The notes under the pieces are model-generated. The model made no database searches. It was not told the DNA's origin and was given only the letters and a program-made list of their open reading frames with translations. From Streptomyces europaeiscabiei (lineage in GTDB: Bacteria > Actinomycetota > Actinomycetes > Streptomycetales > Streptomycetaceae), in contig NZ_CP107841.1 of NCBI RefSeq assembly GCF_036346855.1, positions 7,878,001 through 7,942,000 of the forward strand: DNA of 64,000 nucleotides, given 5' to 3'. The translations under genes and the position numbers were made by a program. Of this stretch, positions 16,845-26,180 are shown piece after piece (positions within the stretch are counted from its first letter, which is position 1; the number at the start of each line of letters is the position of its first letter).

Positions 16845-17239
16845 GCACCGAGCGCGTGAACCCGGCCGGGTTGTCGCCGCCCACCGGCTTCTCCCACGCG
16901 GTGGTCGCCACCGGCAGCCGGGTCGTGTTCCTGGCGGGCCAGACCGCGCTCGACGCGGAAGGCAAGGTCGTGGGGGAGACGCTGGAGGAGCAGTTCGAGC
17001 GGGCGCTCGGCAATCTGCTGACCGCGCTGGAGGCTGCCGGCGGCACACCGGCCGACCTCGCCCGAGTCACCGTCTACGCCAAGGACGTCGCCGACTATCG
17101 CGTCCAGGCTCCCCTGCTCGGCCGGGTCTGGCGGAGGCTGGCGGGGCGGGACTATCCCGCGATGGCGGTCGTCGGCGTCGTACGGCTCTGGGACGAACGG
17201 GCCCTGGTGGAACTCGACGGCTTCGCGGTCCTGCCGTAG
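16841..17239 (+). CDS. RidA/YjgF/L-PSP family enamine/imine deaminase
   Basis: The 132-residue RidA-fold protein has FLAGQTALDAEGKVVG, a central Arg-containing segment (DLARVTVYAKDV) and the terminal strand ALVELDGFAVLP. RidA proteins hydrolyse reactive enamines and imines. 2-Aminobenzoyl-CoA hydroxylase-reductases yield an enamine-containing cyclohexene-CoA product, so a dedicated RidA would explain ammonia release. This is the best clue that the aromatic substrate carries an amino group. It shares a start/stop overlap with the acyl-CoA dehydrogenase. Confidence 0.85.
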   Translation: MSTERVNPAGLSPPTGFSHAVVATGSRVVFLAGQTALDAEGKVVGETLEEQFERALGNLLTALEAAGGTPADLARVTVYAKDVADYRVQAPLLGRVWRRLAGRDYPAMAVVGVVRLWDERALVELDGFAVLP

Positions 17240-17257
17240 CCGTGGGGGAGGAGCGTC

Positions 17258-17461
17258 TCAGGCGGCGGTCGCCAGGTCGGCGAAGACCGGTCGGTGCGGG
17301 GCGATCACGCTGCCGTCGGGCAGCAGTTCACCGGTGTCGTCGAAGACGATGGCCCCGTTGCACAGCAGGTTCCAGCCCTGCTCGGGGTGGAAGGCGACGA
17401 TGTGCGCGGCGTCGCGGTCCGTGCTGTCGATCGGGGGGCACAGGGGCTGGTGGGCACACAT
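17258..17461 (-). CDS. DUF5999 family small protein
   Basis: A 67-residue protein, MCAHQPLCP...DREAAHIV-like with HPEQGWNLLCNGAIVFDDTGELLPDG, matching a Streptomyces-wide family of unknown function. The N-terminal Cys/His cluster (MCAHQPLCPP) could bind a metal. ATG 17461 has GGAGGT 4 nt upstream, so the longer GTG at 17473 is rejected. It converges on ridA. Confidence 0.8.
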   Translation of the reverse strand: MCAHQPLCPPIDSTDRDAAHIVAFHPEQGWNLLCNGAIVFDDTGELLPDGSVIAPHRPVFADLATAA

Positions 17462-17602
17462 GGCGACCTCCACGTCTTTGTGAGTGCCGGCGGCGAGTCA
17501 CCGCCTCGCACTACAGACCATGCCCGCGCCGGGAACCCGTGGCCACACGGTTTCGTGAGACGTGACAGCACCCGGACGTGCTGTGACAGGACGCGGACAT
17601 AA

Positions 17603-18178
<576 letters not shown>

Positions 18179-18226
18179 GCCGGCGGCCGGGCGCGGCCTG
18201 TGCACGGCGACGGCCCCGGCAACACG

Positions 18227-18265
18227 AAGGCGGCCCCGGTGTGGGTGGTTCACCGGAGCCGCCTT
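18227..18265. terminator. Bidirectional terminator hairpin
   Basis: AAGGCGGC-c-CCGGT / ACCGG-a-GCCGCCTT forms a 13-bp interrupted stem with an 11-nt loop between the convergent DUF6299-like and carbonic anhydrase genes. Confidence 0.7.
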
Positions 18266-18283
18266 CCCCTTGCCAGGGGCCTG

Positions 18284-19096
18284 TTACTTGAGCAGGTGCA
18301 CGCGCTGCGTCGTCAGGTCGTAGCGGGCGCCGACGATGGCGACCTCGCCGGCCTTCAGCTTGGCGGCGAGGTCGGAATCGGCCGCGAGCTTGGACCGGAC
18401 CAGCCGGACGTTCGCGTCGATCGTCGCCGCGACCCGGGCGTCGCCGGTCACGCTGTGGTCGATGGCCGGGGCGATCTCGTCGGCGATGTACTGGATGCCG
18501 CTCGGCAGCTCCTCACCGCTCTCGTCCACCGCGACGGCGGCCTTCACGGCGCCGCAGGACTGGTGACCCAGCACCACGACCAAAGGGATGTCCAGTTCGA
18601 GGACGCCGTACTTGACGCTGCCGAGCACCGACTGGTCCAGCACCTCGCCCGCGCTGCGCGCGGTCATCAGGTCGCCGAGGCCCTGGTCGAAGACCAGCTC
18701 CGGGGGGACACGGGAGTCGATGCAGCCGAGGACGAAGGCGAAGGGGTGCTGAGCGGTCGTCAGGGTCTTGCGGAGGGTGGCGTCCTCGTCGGGGTGCCGC
18801 TGGTTGAAGGTCCGCCAGCGGCGGTTGCCCTTCGACAGCTCCGTCAGCGCCTCGTCCGCCGTGCTCGGCCGCTTGCGGGTGGCGGCGGAGGGCTTGGGGG
18901 TGGCGCGGGAGACGGGCTCGGCGTCGGCCGGGAAGGCGCCGACGGCGAGGCCGCCGCCGATGACGGCGGTGCCGGCGAGTGCGGCGCGCAGGAGTGAGCG
19001 CCGGCCGCGAGGCTTCACGTGGGATATCGGGGCGTCGGCGCTGGTGGCGGTCGCCTCGGCGTCCTCGCCTCTGTGGGGTGTTGCGTCTGGGTTCAC
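18284..19096 (-). CDS. Tat-exported beta-carbonic anhydrase
   Basis: Converts CO2 to bicarbonate. The 270-residue protein has zinc ligands Cys125 (CIDSR, with the Asp127-Arg129 dyad), His178 and Cys181 (GHQSCGA). A twin-arginine signal (GRRSLLRAALAGTAVIGGGLAVGA, residues 31 onward) predicts export of the folded metalloenzyme, after which it may be anchored or periplasmic-like. The long N-terminal tail before the Tat motif (30 residues) is unusual. No partner gene is adjacent. The leader (19097-19241) has a direct repeat GA(A/G)CGTTT on the minus strand and ends at an IS insertion point. Confidence 0.88.
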   Translation of the reverse strand: MNPDATPHRGEDAEATATSADAPISHVKPRGRRSLLRAALAGTAVIGGGLAVGAFPADAEPVSRATPKPSAATRKRPSTADEALTELSKGNRRWRTFNQRHPDEDATLRKTLTTAQHPFAFVLGCIDSRVPPELVFDQGLGDLMTARSAGEVLDQSVLGSVKYGVLELDIPLVVVLGHQSCGAVKAAVAVDESGEELPSGIQYIADEIAPAIDHSVTGDARVAATIDANVRLVRSKLAADSDLAAKLKAGEVAIVGARYDLTTQRVHLLK

Positions 19097-19244
19097 GGGC
19101 AGGAACGTACGTCCGGTCTAAACGCTCAAACGTTCAAGTTGCGGAATCATGGACGAGCGTTGATCAAACATGGGCGACCCTTGAATCGTTCTTGGTCACT
19201 TCAGGGAAGGTTTTTGGCCAGCTCGTCTCTTGTTGTTCGCTTTA

Positions 19245-20145
19245 GGAGTCCTTGCAGAAAGATCGTGTTGTGGCACGGTGGAGATGTACGTGATCCCGTC
19301 TTCTGTGGGGTGTGAGCATGGCGCGGCGGAAGCCGTGGGAGATCAGCGACGAGTTGTGGGCGGTGATCGAGCCGCTGTTGCCGAAGCATGAGCGGCGGTT
19401 CCGGTACCCGGGGCGCAAGCGGATCGATGACCGCAAGACGCTCCAGGGAGTCCTGTTCGTCCTGTACACCGGTGTCCAGTGGGAGTTCCTGCCGCAGGAG
19501 TTGGGGTTCGGTTCAGGTCCCACCTGCTGGCGGCGGCTGGCCGAGTGGCAGGGGGCCGGAGTGTGGGAGGAACTGCAGCGGGTGCTGCTGGACCGGTTGC
19601 GGGCTGCGGACCGCCTGGACTTCTCCCGCGCCACGATCGACGCCTCGCACGTGCAGGCCAAGCGGGGGTGTGGCAGCCCAAAAGTCGGTCCGAGTCCGGT
19701 TGACCGCGGGCGGCCGGGCTCGAAGCATCACGTGCTGACCGACGCGCATGGCACCCCGCTGCGGGTGTCACTGACCGGCGGTCACCGCCACGATGTCACC
19801 CAGCTTCTGCCGCTGGTCGACGGGATGCCGCCGGTGCGGGGCAAGCGGGGCCGGCCCCGGCGCAAGCCCCGGACCCTGTATGCCGACCGCGGCTACGACT
19901 ACGACGTCTACCGCCACCGGCTGCGTGAACGCGGCATCACACCGAAGATCGCCCGGCGCGGACAGCCGCACGGTTCTGGCCTGGGCAGGGTCAGGTGGGT
20001 TGCCGAGTCCGCCATCGCCTGGCTCCACGGCCCCCGCCGCTTACGGACCCGCTGGGAAGCCCGAGACGACATGCACGACGCCTTCCTCCAACTCGCCCAC
20101 TGCATGATCCTCGCCCGCAAGAACCCAGCATTCTGAAAGGACTCC
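19245..20145 (+). mobile_element. Intact IS5-family insertion sequence, 901 bp
   Basis: Terminal inverted repeats are GGAGTCCTTgCAGAA at the left (from 19245) and its complement at the right (to 20145), with one mismatch in 15. The element is flanked by TTA at 19242-19244 and 20146-20148, a 3-bp target duplication. It carries one uninterrupted transposase. Confidence 0.85.
19318..20136 (+). CDS. IS5-family DDE transposase
   Basis: 272 residues. The N-terminal DUF4096-like region (WEISDELWAVIEPLLPKHERR, GVQWEFLPQELGFGSG) is followed by a DDE domain (TIDASHVQAKRG, LYADRGYDYD, and the final Glu in RWVAESAIAWLHG). The frame is intact in one reading frame, unlike other IS5 relatives in this window, so it could be active. 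Confidence 0.9.
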   Translation: MARRKPWEISDELWAVIEPLLPKHERRFRYPGRKRIDDRKTLQGVLFVLYTGVQWEFLPQELGFGSGPTCWRRLAEWQGAGVWEELQRVLLDRLRAADRLDFSRATIDASHVQAKRGCGSPKVGPSPVDRGRPGSKHHVLTDAHGTPLRVSLTGGHRHDVTQLLPLVDGMPPVRGKRGRPRRKPRTLYADRGYDYDVYRHRLRERGITPKIARRGQPHGSGLGRVRWVAESAIAWLHGPRRLRTRWEARDDMHDAFLQLAHCMILARKNPAF

Positions 20146-20148
20146 TTA

Positions 20149-21908
20149 GGGCGTGCAGATCATTAACTCGCGGCTTTCTGCTCGGTGGTTCGTTGGTCTG
20201 GCATGAGCGGGTTGAATGGGCAACGGGCCGTGCTGGCAGCCAAGTTCGAGGCGATTTTGCCGCACCTCGACGAGCGGCAGCGTCGCTTGTTGATAGGGGC
20301 GGAGGCCCAGTCCCTCGGCCACGGCGGGATCAGAGCGGTCGCCCGTGCCGCCGGTGTTCGCGAGGCCACTGTGTCTGTCGGAGTGCGGGAACTCGACTCC
20401 GGCCAGGCTCCGTTGGGACGTATCCGCCGGCCCGGCGCCGGCCGCAAACGCGTCGTCGACCGCAACCCTGCCGTTCGGGAGGCACTCCTTGCGCTGGTCG
20501 AGCCCGACGTCCGCGGAGATCCCATGTCGCCGCTGCGCTGGACCACCAAATCCACCCGCAAGCTCGCCGAGCAACTGACTCGGCAAGGCCACAGGATCTG
20601 TGCGGATACGGTGGGCGACCTCCTGCGCGAGGAGGGCTTCAGCCTGCAGAGCAACGCCAAGACCATGGAAGGCAAACAGCACCCCGACCGGGACGCACAG
20701 TTCCACTACCTCAACGAACAGGCCCGCGACCACCAGGACGGCGGAGCTCCAGTCATCAGCGTGGACACCAAGAAGAAGGAACTGGTCGGCCCGTTCAAGA
20801 ACAACGGCCGTGAATGGGAGCCGAGAGGCGAGCCGGTGCGGGTCGACACCCACGACTTTCCCGACCGCGAGCTGGGCAGAGCGGTGCCCTACGGCATCTA
20901 CGACGTCGCCGCGAACACCGGCTGGGTCAACGTGGGCACCGACCACGACACCGCCGCGTTCGCCGTCGAGTCGATCCGCCGCTGGTGGAACGGCGCCGGG
21001 AAAGCCGCCTATCCGACGGCCGGCCGACTGCTGATCACCGCCGATGCGGGCGGCTCCAACGGCTATCGCACCCGCACCTGGAAGACCGAACTCGCCCGGT
21101 TCGCCGTCGAGGCCGGCCTGACGATCACTGTCTGCCACCTGCCTCCGGGCACGTCGAAGTGGAACCGGATCGAGCACCGGCTGTTCTCCCACATCACCAT
21201 GAACTGGCGCGGCAGGCCCCTGACCAGCCACGAAGTCATCGTCGAAAGCATCGCGGCGACCACCACTAAAACCGGCCTGACCGTGCATGCCGAACTCGAC
21301 ACCAACGCCTACCCCACCGGCATCCAGGTCAGCGACGACGACATCGCCGCCCTGCCGATCACCCGGCACCGCTTCCACGGCGACTGGAACTACACCCTGC
21401 ACCCCCGGCACCCGCTGGACGCGACGCCGGACAACAGCACCTCAGACCAGGCCCCGGCGACCAGACCGCCCGGCCTCACGCAGCACGCGCTGCAGGACCC
21501 AGAACTGACCGGCATGACCCGCCAACAGCTCAGCGAACTCATCAACGCGCTCACTCCTGCGCTGGAGGTTCAACGCGAGCAAGTGCTCCGCACACGTCGC
21601 GGTCACGAGCGCCTGGTCGCCCCTGGCACTGGTGCCAAAGCCAAGCTCACCCCAGCCGACCGGATCCTGGCCACCGTGCTCCACCTGCGCAAACTCGCGA
21701 CTATGGACCTCCTCGGGCAGCTCTTCGACGTCACCGCTCCGACCATCAGCCGCGCGAAACAGGAAGTCCGCCCACTCCTGGAAGCACACGGCCACCACAT
21801 CAACGCCTCAACCGCACGCCTCCGCACACCAGCCGACGTCGCGACCTTCCTCGTTTCCGACCCCACTCGAAGCAAGGTCAAAAAGACGAGTTAATGATCT
21901 GCACGCCC
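20149..21908 (+). mobile_element. ISAzo13-type insertion sequence, 1760 bp
   Basis: Perfect 22-bp terminal inverted repeats begin GGGCGTGCAGATC at 20149 and mirror at 21887-21908. TTA lies on both sides (20146-20148 and 21909-21911). The left TTA is shared with the IS5 element next to it, so one element landed in the target duplication of the other. Confidence 0.85.
20203..21894 (+). CDS. ISAzo13-family transposase with C-terminal HTH extension
   Basis: 563 residues. The body has a helix-turn-helix N-terminus (IRAVARAAGVREATVSVGV) and a DDE core (VISVDTKKKELVG, LLITADAGGSNGY, CHLPPGTSKWNRIEHRLF). A ~110-residue tail (ALTPALEVQREQVLRTRRGHERL, MDLLGQLFDVTAPTISRAKQ) reads as a second helix-turn-helix of the type seen in IS5-like transposases. 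The stop lies inside the right terminal repeat, which is unusual but common for compact elements. Confidence 0.85.
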   Translation: MSGLNGQRAVLAAKFEAILPHLDERQRRLLIGAEAQSLGHGGIRAVARAAGVREATVSVGVRELDSGQAPLGRIRRPGAGRKRVVDRNPAVREALLALVEPDVRGDPMSPLRWTTKSTRKLAEQLTRQGHRICADTVGDLLREEGFSLQSNAKTMEGKQHPDRDAQFHYLNEQARDHQDGGAPVISVDTKKKELVGPFKNNGREWEPRGEPVRVDTHDFPDRELGRAVPYGIYDVAANTGWVNVGTDHDTAAFAVESIRRWWNGAGKAAYPTAGRLLITADAGGSNGYRTRTWKTELARFAVEAGLTITVCHLPPGTSKWNRIEHRLFSHITMNWRGRPLTSHEVIVESIAATTTKTGLTVHAELDTNAYPTGIQVSDDDIAALPITRHRFHGDWNYTLHPRHPLDATPDNSTSDQAPATRPPGLTQHALQDPELTGMTRQQLSELINALTPALEVQREQVLRTRRGHERLVAPGTGAKAKLTPADRILATVLHLRKLATMDLLGQLFDVTAPTISRAKQEVRPLLEAHGHHINASTARLRTPADVATFLVSDPTRSKVKKTS

Positions 21909-23111
21909 TTAGGGGATGGGAGCGCTCTCTGTCCCCGTGTCCAGCCACGTTGTCAGCGCCCACCACCAGTGCAGCGTCGTCAGCGTCCCGGACGGGCCGT
22001 CGAGGGAGCCGTCGGTGAGCGAGGTACCGGTGAGGTGATGCAGTCGGCCGAGGCGGTAGCGGACGGTGTTGGGGTGGGTGAACAGCGCCGTCGCGGTCCG
22101 GTCGAGACGGCGGCCGCTGTCGAGGAACGCCAGTGCGGTGAGCGCGAGTTGGCGGTGGAAGTCGTCCGCCGGGTCCAGCCCGCCGAGGAACCGGGCGCTC
22201 AGTGCCGCGCCCAGCACGGTGTGGTCAGCCATCGCGATCTCCCCGGCCAGATCGGTCAGTTCGCGCACGCCGCGCAGCCCGCGTCGACTCCCGATCTCCA
22301 ACCCCCGTACGCACAGCCGGTACAGCGGCCGGAGCCGCTCCGGCGTGGCGACCGGTGACGCGACGACGAGCGTCACGCCGTCCCGGCCCAGCTCTGACAG
22401 TTCGTCGTTCCGCGGCAGCCGCGGACACAGACCCACCGGACGGCCGTCCACCACCCCGAACACCCCGGGCAGCGCCGAGAGCCGGGCGGCCAGTGCGCGG
22501 GCGTGCGCCGCATCGCCGGGATCCGCCACCACACAGTGGTACCGGCCGTCCGTCCGTACGCCTTCCCGCGCCAGTTCCGCCCGGGAGGGTGCGGGTGTGT
22601 CGTCACCCTCGGTCAGCAGTCGCCGCAGCAGCCGCGCGCGGGCCTCGCCCGCCCCGCGCGGGGTCCCCGACTCGGCGGCACGGTAGCCGTTGACGACATG
22701 CCGCTCCAGGGCGTCGCCGTACTCCTTCAACCGCAGGACGACGGTGAGCAGCGCGGTGTCGGACACGCCGGCCGAGCGGCTGCGCTCGACGGTGATCTCG
22801 ACGACCCGGGTGAGGGCGGCCTGGACGCCGCGCAGCACGGCGGTCATCGGGATGCCCTGGGCCGCGCGGTCGGCGCCGAGCAGCAGCGCGGCCGCGAAGT
22901 CGTGTTCCTCGACCCGGCCGAGCGTGGTGAGCCACGCCTCGGCGGCCCCGATCAGGGCGTTGACGTGGGAGAGGGTCTGCGCCTCGCCGAGCCGGGCCAG
23001 TTCGGGGGAGCGGCCGCGGGCCGCGCGGACCAACTCCTCGCACACGTCCGCGTCGGCGGCCATGGCCCGCAGGACACCGGTGACCGGTTCGCGCTCGTGG
23101 ACGACCGTCAT
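21909..23111 (-). CDS. PucR/CdaR-type transcriptional regulator
   Basis: A 400-residue regulator with an N-terminal sensing region and a C-terminal PucR helix-turn-helix (LDRTATALFTHPNTVRYRLGRLHHLTG). ATG 23111 follows GGAGAAG; the upstream in-frame codon at 23207 would run through the divergent promoter. Its TAA stop (TTA on the plus strand, 21909-21911) is exactly the TTA target duplicated by the neighbouring IS element, so the protein is intact although the IS abuts its last codon. Divergent from the Tat flavoprotein gene, which it probably regulates. Confidence 0.83.
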   Translation of the reverse strand: MTVVHEREPVTGVLRAMAADADVCEELVRAARGRSPELARLGEAQTLSHVNALIGAAEAWLTTLGRVEEHDFAAALLLGADRAAQGIPMTAVLRGVQAALTRVVEITVERSRSAGVSDTALLTVVLRLKEYGDALERHVVNGYRAAESGTPRGAGEARARLLRRLLTEGDDTPAPSRAELAREGVRTDGRYHCVVADPGDAAHARALAARLSALPGVFGVVDGRPVGLCPRLPRNDELSELGRDGVTLVVASPVATPERLRPLYRLCVRGLEIGSRRGLRGVRELTDLAGEIAMADHTVLGAALSARFLGGLDPADDFHRQLALTALAFLDSGRRLDRTATALFTHPNTVRYRLGRLHHLTGTSLTDGSLDGPSGTLTTLHWWWALTTWLDTGTESAPIP

Positions 23112-23153
23112 GCGCGCTTCTCCCGTCCCGTACCCACCGGTGACCTTCCGTCC

Positions 23154-23169
23154 CCGGCGCTGTCGCCGG
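23154..23169. promoter_or_regulatory. Dyad in the PucR/flavoprotein divergent promoter
   Basis: CCGGCG-ctgt-CGCCGG in the 221-bp gap between the divergent regulator and flavoprotein genes is a candidate operator. Confidence 0.3.
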
Positions 23170-23332
23170 GCCACAACGAAGTGGTGGATGTGTTGATCCC
23201 CGGCCACTACCCCATGGTTGTGACGACCTGGTTTCCTTGAAGGCTACCGACGGTAACAGCGCTGGTGTCGCAGGAACAGCCCCCGTCCCGCGCGTACTTC
23301 CTGTCCCTCCCCCCTCCGGAAGGTCCACGCCC

Positions 23333-25132
23333 GTGCCCATCTCCATGGAGAACTCCGCCTCCCCGGACGGGGTCAGCCGCCGCCGGGTCCTGACGACGAC
23401 CGGTGGTGTGGTGGCCGGAGCCGCCCTCGCCGCGCAGGCGGCCCCGGCCTTCGCTGCCGGGTCGTCGAACGACGCGGACGCGATCGTCGTCGGCCACGGT
23501 CTCGCCGGTCTTGTCGCCACCGCCGAACTCGCCGCGGCCGGCCGCAAGGTGCTGCTGCTCGACCAGGAACCGGAAGCGAGCATCGGCGGCCAGGCCTTCT
23601 GGTCCTTCGGCGGACTGTTCCTCGTCGACTCCGCCGAACAGCGGCTGATGGGCATCAAGGACTCCCAGGAACTTGCCTGGCAGGACTGGCTGGGCACGGC
23701 CGGCTTCGACCGGGGCGTCAACGACCCCTCAGGACAGGACCACTGGGCCTACAAGTGGGCCGAGGCGTACGTGGACTTCGCCTCCGGGGAGAAGCGGTCC
23801 TGGCTCGCCGGCCTCGGCGTGCAGTGGTTCCCCATCGTCGGCTGGGCCGAGCGCGGCGGCGGCCTCGCGGACGGGCACGGCAACTCGGTGCCCCGCTTCC
23901 ACGTCACCTGGGGAACCGGCCCGGCCGTGGTCGAGCCCTTCGAGAAGAAGGTGCGGGCGGCCGTCTCGGCCGGGAACGTCACCTTCAAGTTCCGCCACCG
24001 CGTCGACGGCCTGGTGACGACCAACGGCGCCGTCACCGGTGTACGCGGCGCGGTCCTGGAACCCAGCAGCGTCTCGCGCGGCAAGGCCAGCTCCCGCACC
24101 GTCGTCGGCGAGTTCGAACTGAAGGCCCCGGTGGTCGTCGTCACCTCCGGCGGCATCGGCGCGAACCACGACCTCGTCCGGGCGAACTGGCCCGCTCGTC
24201 TCGGCGCCGCACCCAAGACCATGATCACCGGCGTGCCCGCGCACGTGGACGGCCGCATGCTCGCGATCACCGAGAAGACGGGCGCCCGGATCGTCAACCC
24301 CGACCGTATGTGGCACTACACCGAGGGTCTGCGCAACTACGACCCGATCTGGCCCGGCCACGGCATCCGCATCCTGCCCGGCCCGTCCTCCATGTGGTTC
24401 TCCGCCACGGGCAAGCGCTTCAGCGCCCCCGACATCCCGGGCTACGACACCCTCCACACCCTGAAGACGATCACCGACACCGGGTACGACTACTCCTGGT
24501 TCGTGACCACGCAGAAGATCATCGCGAAGGAGTTCGCGCTCTCCGGCTCCGAGCAGAACCCGGACCTCACCGAGAAGAACATCTGGATGCTGCTCTCGCG
24601 CATCTGGCAGACCCCGGAGCCGATCGAGAAGTTCAAGAAGAACGGCGTGGACTTCGTCGTGGCCTCGTCCCTGTCCGAAATGGTCCGGGGCATGAACAAG
24701 CTGACGGGGGAGAACCTGATCGACCTCGCCGACCTGACGCGGCAGATCGAGGCCCGCGACCGCGAGATCGGCAACGAGTACTCCAAGGACGCCCAGGTCA
24801 TGGGCATCCGCAACGCCCTCAAGTACCCCGGCGACTCGATCAGCCGCACGGCCTCCGCCCACAAGATCATGGACACGAGCGCCCACCCGCTGATCGCCGT
24901 GCGCCTGAACATCCTCACCCGCAAGTCCCTCGGCGGCCTCCAGACCGACCTCTCCGGCCGCGTCCTGAACGCCTCCGGCAACCCGGTCCCCGGCCTCTAC
25001 GCGGCCGGCGAGGTCGCCGGCTTCGGCGGCGGCGGAGTCCATGGCTACCGCTCCCTGGAGGGCACCTTCCTCGGCGGCTGCCTCTTCTCGGGCCGCCAGT
25101 CGGGCAAGGCGGCGGCGGAGGCCACGGCCTGA
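23333..25132 (+). CDS. Tat-exported FAD-binding dehydrogenase (fumarate reductase/3-ketosteroid dehydrogenase superfamily)
   Basis: A 599-residue flavoprotein. Tat signal SRRRVLTTTGGVVAGAALAAQAAPAFA is followed by an FAD Rossmann motif (AIVVGHGLAGLVATAELAAAGRKVLLLDQE). Near the end is the second FAD-contact segment PVPGLYAAGEVAGFGGGGVHGY. GTG 23333 lies 9 nt after GGAAGG; ATG 23345 is an alternative. Family members oxidise or reduce C-C bonds next to carbonyls, but no steroid-specific residues can be claimed here. The divergent PucR-type gene is its probable regulator. The extracytoplasmic location is set by the Tat motif. Confidence 0.85.
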   Translation: MPISMENSASPDGVSRRRVLTTTGGVVAGAALAAQAAPAFAAGSSNDADAIVVGHGLAGLVATAELAAAGRKVLLLDQEPEASIGGQAFWSFGGLFLVDSAEQRLMGIKDSQELAWQDWLGTAGFDRGVNDPSGQDHWAYKWAEAYVDFASGEKRSWLAGLGVQWFPIVGWAERGGGLADGHGNSVPRFHVTWGTGPAVVEPFEKKVRAAVSAGNVTFKFRHRVDGLVTTNGAVTGVRGAVLEPSSVSRGKASSRTVVGEFELKAPVVVVTSGGIGANHDLVRANWPARLGAAPKTMITGVPAHVDGRMLAITEKTGARIVNPDRMWHYTEGLRNYDPIWPGHGIRILPGPSSMWFSATGKRFSAPDIPGYDTLHTLKTITDTGYDYSWFVTTQKIIAKEFALSGSEQNPDLTEKNIWMLLSRIWQTPEPIEKFKKNGVDFVVASSLSEMVRGMNKLTGENLIDLADLTRQIEARDREIGNEYSKDAQVMGIRNALKYPGDSISRTASAHKIMDTSAHPLIAVRLNILTRKSLGGLQTDLSGRVLNASGNPVPGLYAAGEVAGFGGGGVHGYRSLEGTFLGGCLFSGRQSGKAAAEATA

Positions 25133-25204
25133 ACCGACGCGGGGTCCGGACGGCGGGCGCGTGTGCTGCGCCGCCCTCCGGTCCCCGCGTTCCCACGCAC
25201 TGGA

Positions 25205-25338
25205 CGCCTTCGCGTCCGTACGCCTTCGCGTCCAGTGCGCCTTCGCGTCCAGTGCGCCTTCGCGTCCAGTGCGCCTTCGCGTCCAGTGCGCCTTCGCGTC
25301 CAGTGCGCCTTCGCGTTCGTACGCCCTCACGTCCGGTG
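25205..25338. repeat. 17-bp minisatellite overlapping the sortase stop codon
   Basis: Eight head-to-tail units: five identical CGCCTTCGCGTCCAGTG (25221-25305), two 16-bp variants at the flanks and a divergent unit CGCCCTCACGTCCGGTG (25322-25338) that contains the sortase stop codon (25327-25329). The array therefore appears to have expanded from the 3' end of the sortase gene. Confidence 0.85.
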
Positions 25339-26028
25339 CGCGAAGACCACCAGGTTCTCCGTGTAGTCCATGACCTCGCGGTCGTAGTCGCCCGCACAGG
25401 TGATCAGCCGGACCTCGGGCCGGGACGCGTCGGCGTACACCCGCTCGTCGGGGAAGTCGTCCTTCTCGAACCTCTCCACGGCGTCGACCACGAAGTGCGC
25501 CCTGCTGCGGTCGGCGCGTACGACCTGGAAGACGTCCCCCTTCGCCAGTTCGCCGAGCCTCGCGAAGACGGCCGGTGAGGTCACCGTGTCGACGTGCCCG
25601 GCGATGATCGAGGTGCCCGTCTCCCCGGGGGCGGCCCCCTCGGCGTGCCAGCCGACGAGGTTCACGTCGTCGGCGGGCGGGGCCTCCAGCTGCCCCGAGC
25701 GGCCGACGGAGAGCGGAACGAACGGGGCGCTCACCCGGATCTTCGGAATGAGCAGGAGGACCGGCCGGTGGCGGGGATCCCGCTGTCGCCGCTCCACCGG
25801 AGGTTCGGCGGCGGAGGCGTCCTCGAAGGGGGAGCCGGGGACGGGGGCGGCCTGCGGGGCGTGCCGGGCGTTCGGCGTGCGGGAGGCGTCGGACGAGGAG
25901 TCCTCGCCGCCGAACAGGCTCACCGCCAGGATCATCAGGGCCACGGCGCACAGTGCGGTCAGATTGACGCGGGTGCCAGGCCGGGTGGGCACCGGATCGG
26001 TGCCGGGGGAAGAAGGGTGGGCTGCCAT
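25327..26028 (-). CDS. Class F-like sortase
   Basis: The 233-residue transpeptidase has a single N-terminal membrane anchor (VNLTALCAVALMILAVSLF, 21-39), a Pro-rich spacer and a sortase domain with His145 (IIAGHVDT), Cys211 (RLITCAG) and Arg217 (DYDREVM). ATG 26028 follows GAGGTGG. The active-site triad is complete. The neighbouring gene on the same strand encodes an exported protein with a C-terminal membrane segment and basic tail, the layout of a sortase substrate. Confidence 0.85.
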   Translation of the reverse strand: MAAHPSSPGTDPVPTRPGTRVNLTALCAVALMILAVSLFGGEDSSSDASRTPNARHAPQAAPVPGSPFEDASAAEPPVERRQRDPRHRPVLLLIPKIRVSAPFVPLSVGRSGQLEAPPADDVNLVGWHAEGAAPGETGTSIIAGHVDTVTSPAVFARLGELAKGDVFQVVRADRSRAHFVVDAVERFEKDDFPDERVYADASRPEVRLITCAGDYDREVMDYTENLVVFAHRT

Positions 26029-26180
26029 CGGACACCACCTCACCAGGTACGGCAGCTGAACGGACGGACAGGCGGAGGGCGGGCGGGGGACGCGCCGGAA
26101 CGCCGGCCGGGCCGCCACACGACACACGGTGTGGCGGCGCGGCCGCAGCTATCGCGCCAGGTATCGCGCCCGGCATGGGA

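Noticed and set aside
25205..25338. Possible CRISPR array
   Set aside because: Units are contiguous 17-bp repeats without spacers, and no cas gene is present.
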